Shown here piece after piece: positions 22,678 through 28,747 of a DNA stretch of 28,747 bases. The stretch covers positions 1 through 28,747 of the forward strand of contig USFO01000008.1 of NCBI GenBank assembly GCA_900553955.1, given 5' to 3'. How positions within the stretch are numbered: the stretch's first letter is position 1; every line of letters begins with the position of its first letter. A program made the position numbers and the translations under genes. Under the pieces are notes generated by a model, which was not told the origin of the DNA, did no database searches, and worked only from the letters and a program-made list of their open reading frames with translations. Source of the stretch: an uncultured Oscillospiraceae bacterium. GTDB lineage: Bacteria > Bacillota > Clostridia > Oscillospirales > Ruminococcaceae.

Positions 22678-24623
22678 TATTTATCCACCTCCGATTTTGG
22701 ATCAAGTACATCCCGTAAAGTATCGCCGATGATGTTGATGCAGATTACGACGATGGATAGGAAGAGTGCCGGGAATACCCAGCGCCACCAATAGGACTGA
22801 ATAACAAGTGCGCTTCTTGAACCGTCAAGCATATTGCCCCAAGTCGGACGAGGAAGCTGAACGCCGAATCCGAGGTAAGACAGGCTGGATTCTGTAAGCA
22901 TACATCCTGCAAAGTCCAAAGTAACGGAAACAAGGATAACGGAAATTACGTTAGGCAGAATGTGCTTAAATGCAATTCTCTTCTCTTTTACGCCCATCGC
23001 ACGGGCTGCGGTAACGAATTCCTTTTCTCTTTCTGCAAGAATCTGACCTCTGATTAGTTTTGCAAGACCGGTCCAACTGAGCACACCGAGAATCAACATG
23101 ATTATAAAAATTCTCGTGTTTTCGTGAAGATCCGAAGCCTGAAGTATTGCAGAAAGACATAGCGCAAACGGCAGGAATGGGATAGCGCCCACAATTTCGG
23201 TAACACGCATAAGGAACATATCTACCCAGCCGCCAAAGTAACCGGAAATGCATCCTACAATAATACCGATTATTGTGGAAACGATAACGGCCACGGCACC
23301 GATTGTCATAGTCATTTTACCGCCGTTCATAAGACGGTTAAATACGTCACGACCCATATCATCGGTACCGAATGCGTAACCTTTAAGTCCCCAAGAACCT
23401 ACAAACTCGCCATCTTTATAAGCGTAGTTCTGAAAACCGCTGGAGAATACAGTGTCAACTGCACCCTCTTCCTGAAGATTGTCAGGAATGTTGCACTGGT
23501 TGCGATAGTTCTGACCCCAAGCATAAACTCTGCCCTTTTCGGTAACAAGAGTGAAGTGGCGGGTGCCGCCGGAAACGTGTTTGATGGTGTCGCCTTCCGG
23601 AACAGTCGGAATATCACCCTTCATGCCGGCAACAAGCATTTCGCCGTCATCGGTAACAAGAGCGATGGCGCCGCCGGTGGCGGCAATATCAACAACCTTG
23701 CGGTTGCTGAGGTACTCTTCAATATTTACGGTATTGTTATTGCCGTTTTCGTCTTTAACAATAGCGGTTTGGAATTTGGTGCTCTTTCCCGGCACAAAAT
23801 TACCAACTTCGTCTATACCGTAAAGACCATCGTTGGTGAAAACAAGCTTTACGATTTTGTGCTCGTTTTTGCTGTATTTAATAATGGAAGAAAGGTTGGT
23901 TGCGTTAAGGCTGTCGTTGCCCCATGCATAAATAGTACCATCCTCCATAAGAATCGCAGTAACCTGGTTGCCGCAGGCAAGCTGTTTAACCTGAGAAGCA
24001 TCGATGGTGTTGTCCCCCATCAGCTCCTCCGGCTGCTTTCTGGCGGAAGCAATCATGGACCCATCCCAGCCATACTGACCGTTATCGAATGCGCCCCATG
24101 CGTAAACATGACCGTCAGAAGAAATGGCCACGCAGTGGTCAGTACCGGCTGCGACATGGATAATATCAGCCTCCTGAACCTCATCCGGAACATTCATCGG
24201 GTTAAGACGAGGATCCTTAGTGGGGGTATAATAGCCCCAGCTGTGTATATGACCGTCGGTGCTCACACCGATGGTGAAAGTACCTCTGGAGGAAATATCC
24301 ACAGCGCCATCCTTCATATCTTGGGGCAGCTTCATAAGGCTCATGGTGGGCTTTACGTTAACATGAAGCATTTCACTGCCGGTTTCAGTCAGGTCAACCG
24401 GAGCGAAAATCGGTCCGATAAACACGAACAGGAACATGCCAATCAGCACTGCCAATGCAATGCAGGCGAGCGGATTGCGGAAGAAACGTTTTACTGCAAG
24501 CTTTCCGGGGCTGTCAAAGCGCTCGTCAGCCACAGTTAACTCCTTGGATGCACCAAAGAACATTCTCTTAAGCCAACGGAAAGGTGCAAAACCATTGGAG
24601 GATGTATTATTCTCTTTGCTCAT
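22677..24623 (-). CDS. oppC: Oligopeptide/dipeptide ABC transporter permease (OppC-like) with inserted RCC1 beta-propeller
   Basis: A 648-residue permease, about twice the usual 300. Residues 1-50 are cytoplasmic, helix 1 spans 52-72, then about 100-415 is an RCC1-type domain, then the OppC motif FGTDDMGRDVFNRL (418-431), five more helices (from about 438) and the EAA loop (AARAMGVKEKRIAFKHILPN). I count seven repeats, starting near 105, 154, 212, 257, 310, 347 and 388; the clear ones carry DG then YAWG or a close variant (HSWG at 127-130, YAWG at 174-177, 232-235 and 367-370), and those near 257 and 310 are degenerate. Topology puts the propeller outside the cell. The ATG at 24623 has AAGGAGG 8 bases upstream and lies 14 bases after oppB. 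Confidence 0.93.
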   Translation of the reverse strand: MSKENNTSSNGFAPFRWLKRMFFGASKELTVADERFDSPGKLAVKRFFRNPLACIALAVLIGMFLFVFIGPIFAPVDLTETGSEMLHVNVKPTMSLMKLPQDMKDGAVDISSRGTFTIGVSTDGHIHSWGYYTPTKDPRLNPMNVPDEVQEADIIHVAAGTDHCVAISSDGHVYAWGAFDNGQYGWDGSMIASARKQPEELMGDNTIDASQVKQLACGNQVTAILMEDGTIYAWGNDSLNATNLSSIIKYSKNEHKIVKLVFTNDGLYGIDEVGNFVPGKSTKFQTAIVKDENGNNNTVNIEEYLSNRKVVDIAATGGAIALVTDDGEMLVAGMKGDIPTVPEGDTIKHVSGGTRHFTLVTEKGRVYAWGQNYRNQCNIPDNLQEEGAVDTVFSSGFQNYAYKDGEFVGSWGLKGYAFGTDDMGRDVFNRLMNGGKMTMTIGAVAVIVSTIIGIIVGCISGYFGGWVDMFLMRVTEIVGAIPFLPFALCLSAILQASDLHENTRIFIIMLILGVLSWTGLAKLIRGQILAEREKEFVTAARAMGVKEKRIAFKHILPNVISVILVSVTLDFAGCMLTESSLSYLGFGVQLPRPTWGNMLDGSRSALVIQSYWWRWVFPALFLSIVVICINIIGDTLRDVLDPKSEVDK

Positions 24624-24636
24624 CTCATACTCCTCC

Positions 24637-25665
24637 TTACTTGTTAACTCTGACACGCGGGTCAGCAATACCGTAAGCAACGTCGATTACAAGGTTGCCT
24701 ATCAAAGAGATAGCAACATAGAACATCTGAAGCAGAAGAACTACCTCAAAATCCTTGTCATTAAGTGCGTTGATATAAAGTCTGCCTACGCCGTTCAAAC
24801 CGAAAATGTTCTCAACAACAACGGAACCGGAAAAAATGCCGATGAACCAACCTATAACAAGAGTGATAATCGGAATCAAGGCGTTTCTGAAAGCGTGAGA
24901 ATAAATAACGGTTTTTTCTTTAAGGCCTTTTGCTCTCGCAGTACGGATACAGTCAAGGCTCAGTGCTTCGCTCATGGAAGCACGAACGTATCTTGTCATG
25001 CCGCCCAAGGATGTAAAAGTCATTACAATAAGCGGAAGGCTCATATAATACAGTTCATCTAAAATTTTCTTCATTCCGGTATAGTTTGATCCCGGCGTTT
25101 TCATTCCCGAAACCGGGAACCACCCCAAAATAATGGCGAACAGCCATATAAACACAATTGCCGTAATAAACACCGGTATGGAGTATCCCACTATTGTGGC
25201 AACCTGCACCGCCGTATCTCGCTTACTTCCCCTATGCACCGCACAGAAAATACCAAGAGGAATAGTAATGCCAAGACCCAAAATGGTCGCAAAAATATTG
25301 ATAAAGACAGTGTTCTTCATCGGGGTTTTAAGAACCTCAATTGCCGGGCGGTCATAAGTATAGCTATAACCGAAATCTCCTTCAAGAAGTCCCTGATACT
25401 TGCCGTTGATAGGCACAGCACCTACCCAGCCAAGGTAGCGCACAAGAACGTTTTGGTCCGTGCCAAGCTCGTGGCGCTTTTCTGCCAACTTCTGCTCATA
25501 AAGCTCGGCGGCATTAGGATTGTTCTTCAGACTTGCCTTATATGCATCGATCTCTACAACCGCACGGTCGTAAGGAATCATGGTGTATACAAGGAACATC
25601 AGAAGGGAGAGAATCAGCGCGACAACAACCATATAGCCCAGTCGCTTAAGAATGTATTTTCCCAT
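24637..25665 (-). CDS. oppB: Oligopeptide/dipeptide ABC transporter permease (OppB-like)
   Basis: A 342-residue permease with about six helices. Helix 1 (about 9-30) is followed by an extracytoplasmic region of about 90 residues ending in GDFGYSYTYDRPAIEVL, the standard OppB pattern before helix 2. The EAA loop is ALSLDCIRTARAKGLKEKTV with SHAFRNALIP. It ends with the usual YGIADPRVRV. With OppC it forms the channel for peptides delivered by OppA. The ATG follows AAAGGGAG. It is the first gene after the internal promoter at 25742-25770 and has no large insertion. Confidence 0.96.
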   Translation of the reverse strand: MGKYILKRLGYMVVVALILSLLMFLVYTMIPYDRAVVEIDAYKASLKNNPNAAELYEQKLAEKRHELGTDQNVLVRYLGWVGAVPINGKYQGLLEGDFGYSYTYDRPAIEVLKTPMKNTVFINIFATILGLGITIPLGIFCAVHRGSKRDTAVQVATIVGYSIPVFITAIVFIWLFAIILGWFPVSGMKTPGSNYTGMKKILDELYYMSLPLIVMTFTSLGGMTRYVRASMSEALSLDCIRTARAKGLKEKTVIYSHAFRNALIPIITLVIGWFIGIFSGSVVVENIFGLNGVGRLYINALNDKDFEVVLLLQMFYVAISLIGNLVIDVAYGIADPRVRVNK

Positions 25666-25741
25666 GGAATACTCCCTTTCTTTAGACGACAGAGCAAAAT
25701 ATTTCCCAAGGCAGGAACTTGCCGTCTATCATATTTAATAT

Positions 25742-25770
25742 ATTCTACCCCAAAATCGCAAACAAATCAA
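25742..25770 (-). promoter_or_regulatory. Putative sigma-A promoter of oppBCDF
   Basis: On the minus strand -35 TTGATT (plus 25765-25770), 17-base spacer, -10 TAGAAT (25742-25747), about 75 bases before the oppB ATG. Five of six -10 bases match consensus. It gives the permease and ATPase genes a start independent of oppA. Confidence 0.75.
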
Positions 25771-25926
25771 GTGTAGAAAATGGTATCTATGCAGCAAAAT
25801 GCATTTTTTTGCGTAAAATATTGCAAAGTTTTCGGCAGCAAGCCCTTATTACATAATTTAAAGAGCAAATTGCGCGCTTTCTTACTGTAAATCCTACAGA
25901 CAAATACCGAAGATATGCTTTGAAAT

Positions 25927-25985
25927 AAAAAAAGGCACGCTTGCAGTCTACGGATGTAAGGTGCATCACGATAAATGCAGCTGCC
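25927..25985 (-). terminator. Candidate intrinsic terminator of the oppA transcript
   Basis: On the minus strand GGCA-GC-TGCA pairs with TGCA-a-GC-g-TGCC (two single-base bulges) across a loop of about 30 bases, followed by TTTTTTT. The T run is strong, the stem imperfect. It lies between oppA and the oppB promoter. Confidence 0.45.
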
Positions 25986-26002
25986 GTTTTTAATAAGGCG
26001 GT

Positions 26003-26064
26003 GGTTATCGGTTTTCATCAGAGTCTTTTTGTTTGCAGCAAAATTCTGATGAAAGCCGACAACC
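26003..26064. repeat. Imperfect 20-base inverted repeat
   Basis: GGTTATCGGTTTTCATCAGA (26003-26022) and TCTGATGAAAGCCGACAACC (26045-26064) are reverse complements at 18 of 20 positions, separated by 22 bases. No T run follows on the minus strand. It may fold in RNA, bind a dimeric protein, or be a leftover of a small mobile element. Confidence 0.75.
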
Positions 26065-26094
26065 GGTTTTCTTGGCGTTATAGGCTAATTTTCA

Positions 26095-26125
26095 AATTGG
26101 GCAGCCTTTATAAGGCTGCCCAATT
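26095..26125 (-). terminator. Perfect 14-pair stem-loop directly after oppA
   Basis: AATTGGGCAGCCTT (26095-26108) pairs perfectly with AAGGCTGCCCAATT (26112-26125) around a 3-base loop. It begins 28 bases after the oppA stop. The minus-strand T run beyond the stem is short (ATTTG), so it may act as a partial terminator or as a 3' stabiliser that raises oppA mRNA over oppBCDF. Confidence 0.75.
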
Positions 26126-26153
26126 CTAAACCCTATGAGAATTAACTAATCAA

Positions 26154-28307
26154 TTAGTTAGCGGCATAGCCCTTAATGTTAGCATAGAGAATTGCATTAG
26201 CAGGTCCGAAGAACGGAGAGGTCTCGAAGTTCTCAATGTTTGCATTGTAAACATCATAGTAATAGTTGGAGTACAAAGGAATGTCGGGCATGAGCTCGTT
26301 CCATCTCTCGATGTAAGCCTCCCACCACTCGTTGTATTCGTCTTCAGTAGTGGCATTGTAAACCATAGCCATGGAGAGGTAATCCATACCGAGTTTGTCG
26401 CCGGAAGCTTTAACAGCCTCTTCGTAAGTCAGTTTGTCAGCCTTCTGATCATAGGGGAATGCAAGATCATAAGGATCGATGACTTTGTTGGAGGAGTAGC
26501 TGGCGTACTGAGAAGAAGTAGACCAGTTGAAGGCATAGTCATAAACAGCGTTGTTCCAGCCGGTCGCAAGGTTGTACATACCATAAACAGGAACGCCTGC
26601 GTAACCCATGGAGGAGTCACGGTAGATGTTGCCGGTAAGAGTGGTGAAGTCGCCTGTGGTTGCACGGATTACCATGCCGGCAGCAGCAACGTCAGAGGAG
26701 TTAGCCAGGTTGGTGCTCAGCATGTCGGTAACAGTGTTAGGAGTGGTACCGAACCAGTTGATTGCCAGAGGCATGTAGTACTCGCCGTTAACTTCAACAG
26801 TCTTGTAAACAACGTTATCGGTGTTAGCAACAGAAGCATAGGTCTTGTTGCCTGCATCATTGCCGAAGATATCTTTTGCGTTGGCTTCCTCGGCAGTCAG
26901 CTTCTTATAACGAACTGCGTCAACACCGGTCGCACCCTCTACATAGGGTTCGCCCTTAGAGTTGTAGATCCAGCCGCCATCTTCAAGAACTTTCTTTGCG
27001 TTGTCGGGAGAATAGGAGTAGTCGATAAGATCGATGTCATCCTTAACAGCCTGCCACATATCAAAGTCGGGGGAGTAAGGGCCGTCAACAACAACGCCGT
27101 AACCACCGGTAAATGCCTGGCAGAATTCAACACGGTTCAGAAGGTATGCAATAGCCTGACGAACTTCCGGGAAAGAAATAGGACCAAAGTCGCAGTCGAA
27201 TTCGATTTTGCCGTAGCCGGCTCTCTGATAGTGAACCTCTTTGAACTTTTCGTTATCTACAACCTCAAGAGCTGCTTTGGTAGCGTCACCGCCGGTAACG
27301 TTGGACAGAACATCCAGAGCACCGGTTTTGAGCTGCTCAAGCTGAGTCTCTTCAATGATTTTGCTGTAAACGATAGTTTCGACGGAAGGTTTCTGGCCTT
27401 CGAAGTTGCCCTTGAATTCAGGGTTAATGGTAAGGGTGCATTCTTTGGTGCCTTCATCCCAGTTGGTGATGGTATAAGGACCAGAGAAAGGATACTTGGA
27501 AACATCGTAACGGTTGCCGGAAATGTATGCAGCAGAGGTGTACTCGCCTGCTTCGTTCTTTGCATAGAACTCGTCAGAGAGGTAGCAGCCTTCGCCATCA
27601 TCCTTAAGCTCTACGCCTTCAGGAAGCCACAGACCCATGGGGTCCGGATCAAATGCAGCATAGGTGTATGCGAAGTAGTAAGGATAGTAGTCGCTAGATA
27701 CGGTTACAGAGAAGGTGTGCTCGTCAATAAGACGAACGCCGGAGAACACTTTGGAAGTGCCTTCTTTTTCTTCACCGGTGTATTTGCTGAACTCATCAAA
27801 GCCGACAAAGGACTGACCAAGAGTGCCGGGAAGCTCGGCAGAAATAGCAACAGGAGTAGAGAAAGCAACAACTCTTACAAGGTAGTTAGCTGCAGTGATG
27901 GGGGTGCCATCAGAGAAGGTAAGTCCTTCGTTAAGAGTTACAGTGTAGGTGGCAGTGCCATCTTCGTTCTCGGTTTCGGTGTGATCCTTAACAGCGGTCT
28001 GGCTCCAAACATAAGCGCCGCCCTGATTGGTTTCCATAGTGCCATAACCAACGGTAAGACGAGAGATGTCCTGGTCGGCAGCGCCGGCGGAAGAACCACC
28101 CCAGCCCGGATAACGGAAGTCTCCGCTCAGCTCGGTGGTGTTACCAAGGATTGCACGGTTAGGAGCAGTGGGTGCTACATCGCTGGAGCTATCACTAGAA
28201 TCACCAGAGTTCTGGGAATCATCATTAGAAGCCGGAGCGCAAGCAGCCAAGCTCAGCATCATGATCAGAGCGAGAAGCAGAGCCATGAGCTTAGTGAATT
28301 TTTTCAT
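26154..28307 (-). CDS. oppA: Peptide-binding lipoprotein of the ABC transporter (OppA-like, SBP family 5)
   Basis: A 717-residue extracellular binding protein. The signal peptide is basic (MKKFTK) then hydrophobic, with lipobox LAAC so that Cys23 would be lipidated; a Ser/Asp-rich linker follows (about 28-45). Family-5 features include TYTVTLNEGLTFSDGTPITAANY-type and VRQAIAYLLNR segments and a C-terminal MPDIPLYSNYYYDVYN-type end. It is longer than the usual 520-600 residues. Peptide as substrate is inferred from the family and the opp genes; another ligand of this SBP family is possible. The ATG overlaps the stop of the LytTR gene (ATGA) and uses GAGGGGG inside that gene. A hairpin-rich spacer separates it from oppB. 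Confidence 0.93.
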   Translation of the reverse strand: MKKFTKLMALLLALIMMLSLAACAPASNDDSQNSGDSSDSSSDVAPTAPNRAILGNTTELSGDFRYPGWGGSSAGAADQDISRLTVGYGTMETNQGGAYVWSQTAVKDHTETENEDGTATYTVTLNEGLTFSDGTPITAANYLVRVVAFSTPVAISAELPGTLGQSFVGFDEFSKYTGEEKEGTSKVFSGVRLIDEHTFSVTVSSDYYPYYFAYTYAAFDPDPMGLWLPEGVELKDDGEGCYLSDEFYAKNEAGEYTSAAYISGNRYDVSKYPFSGPYTITNWDEGTKECTLTINPEFKGNFEGQKPSVETIVYSKIIEETQLEQLKTGALDVLSNVTGGDATKAALEVVDNEKFKEVHYQRAGYGKIEFDCDFGPISFPEVRQAIAYLLNRVEFCQAFTGGYGVVVDGPYSPDFDMWQAVKDDIDLIDYSYSPDNAKKVLEDGGWIYNSKGEPYVEGATGVDAVRYKKLTAEEANAKDIFGNDAGNKTYASVANTDNVVYKTVEVNGEYYMPLAINWFGTTPNTVTDMLSTNLANSSDVAAAGMVIRATTGDFTTLTGNIYRDSSMGYAGVPVYGMYNLATGWNNAVYDYAFNWSTSSQYASYSSNKVIDPYDLAFPYDQKADKLTYEEAVKASGDKLGMDYLSMAMVYNATTEDEYNEWWEAYIERWNELMPDIPLYSNYYYDVYNANIENFETSPFFGPANAILYANIKGYAAN

Positions 28308-28747
28308 TTTAAATTCCCCCTCTCTCTAAGTAGCTTCATTATTTGTGGTACTTTTCTTTTAGAAACTTTTTCTTGTGTATTGTCCTTCAAATTTACCAAA
28401 ATTGTTCCAAGTATACTTGTATCAAAACATTTGACTTGATTTGTATTTATAATACATGAGTTTGAAATCCTTATAAAGTTCTTTTGCTTAAGGAATTTTT
28501 CCAGTTCATATAGTTTATATTTAATTTTATATGTTCCGTCCACAGTTCTTGCATAGTTATATTTGTCTTTGCTAAAAAAACATATTATTTTTTCTAGATT
28601 TATAAAATATATTTCATTATTATTACTAGCAACAATTTGATTTGATATTGAATCCATATCTGATATATATTTAATGAAATCTCGTATTTCATCAGATAAT
28701 TTTGGGGCGTTTATTGTAATTGTTGTTTCTTTATATTCACTTGATAT
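28304..28747 (-). CDS. LytTR-type DNA-binding regulator, 5' end cut by window edge
   Basis: The reading frame stays open to the window edge, giving at least 147 codons; an internal ATG at 28657 is not the likely start because the upstream codons continue sensibly (KETTITINAPKLSDEIRDF). The C-terminal about 100 residues are a LytTR domain, with IIYFINLEKI-like opening, YELEKFLKQKNFIRISNSCIINTNQV and a closing KVSKRKVPQIMKLL. These short LytTR proteins bind direct repeats at promoters and lack a receiver domain. The gene is very AT-rich (I count about 67 G or C in bases 28381-28680), unlike oppA. Its TGA overlaps the oppA ATG. A role in controlling the opp genes is inferred from position only. 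Confidence 0.85.
   Translation of the reverse strand: MSSEYKETTITINAPKLSDEIRDFIKYISDMDSISNQIVASNNNEIYFINLEKIICFFSKDKYNYARTVDGTYKIKYKLYELEKFLKQKNFIRISNSCIINTNQVKCFDTSILGTILVNLKDNTQEKVSKRKVPQIMKLLRERGNLK

Larger units (their letters stand above)
25666..26153. other. 488-base non-coding spacer between oppA and oppB
   Basis: AT-rich spacer without a convincing gene. In transcription order it holds a 14-pair hairpin just after oppA, an imperfect 20-base inverted repeat, a hairpin followed by seven T, a plain stretch (about 25771-25926) where I see only short palindromes, and a good promoter before oppB. A minus-strand reading frame of 83 codons (25767-26018) has no ribosome binding site and no recognisable sequence. 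Confidence 0.8.

Noticed and set aside
22677..24623. oppC length explained by a fusion of two neighbouring genes through frameshift
   Set aside because: The frame is continuous, repeats are regular, and both flanks are parts of one permease, so an inserted domain is the simpler reading.
25767..26018. 83-codon minus-strand frame in the oppA-oppB spacer
   Set aside because: No ribosome binding site, Cys/Phe-rich translation without a family, and it runs through the candidate terminator hairpin and the oppB promoter.
27231..28439. 402-codon frame on plus opposite oppA
   Set aside because: Shadow of oppA; low-complexity translation and no start signal.
1..28747. CRISPR array, insertion sequence or prophage
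   Set aside because: No regularly spaced repeats, transposase, integrase or phage genes were seen; the window is dense with housekeeping and transport genes.

Overview
The window reads as chromosomal DNA of a spore-forming, anaerobe-type Bacillota (Clostridia, most like the Oscillospiraceae/Ruminococcaceae). Evidence: a pro-sigma-K gene beside two sporulation genes (yqfC, yqfD), a SepF/DivIVA division cluster, a MutL with an endonuclease-type C-terminus, strong GGAGG ribosome binding sites, and a LytTR regulator. The species assignment is inference. Almost everything is transcribed on the minus strand, so the biological order runs from high to low coordinates; only the ZIP transporter gene is on plus.

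Layout. (1) 1-117: 5' part of a tRNA-Phe with a perfect consensus promoter. (2) 160-14366: one long minus-strand unit with a recognisable promoter before mutS and a weak terminator after the last gene: mutS, mutL, miaA, an HlyD-like adaptor, a YggS-family PLP protein, sepF, divIVA, ileS, lspA, rluD, a HAD phosphatase and a membrane-anchored helix-hairpin-helix protein. Neighbours overlap or lie within about 60 bases, and a terminator-like hairpin sits between ileS and lspA. It joins mismatch repair, tRNA modification, cell division, isoleucyl-tRNA synthesis and lipoprotein maturation. (3) 14368-16615: nfeD and a stomatin/SPFH gene, followed by a TPP riboswitch controlling the thiamine transporter thiT, which ends in a strong terminator. 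(4) 16648-18816: sigK-yqfC-yqfD, the mother-cell sporulation group, with an uninterrupted sigK. (5) 18896-19788: a ZIP metal transporter on plus with its own promoter and terminator. (6) 19806-28747: an oligopeptide/dipeptide ABC transporter locus: an AT-rich LytTR regulator (cut by the window edge), oppA, a 488-base spacer with several hairpins and a second promoter, then oppB, oppC, oppD, oppF and a 74-aa membrane protein.

The most unusual part is region 6. The OppC-like permease carries a complete seven-repeat RCC1-type beta-propeller of about 315 residues between its first transmembrane helix and its FGTDxxGRD motif, which puts it outside the cell. The OppF-like ATPase has a helical, coiled-coil-like insertion of about 185 residues between Walker A and the Q-loop. 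With the extra 74-aa membrane protein and a LytTR gene whose stop overlaps the oppA start, this looks like a modified peptide uptake or sensing system. lspA in the same window would mature the OppA lipoprotein (inference). The remaining genes are conventional.
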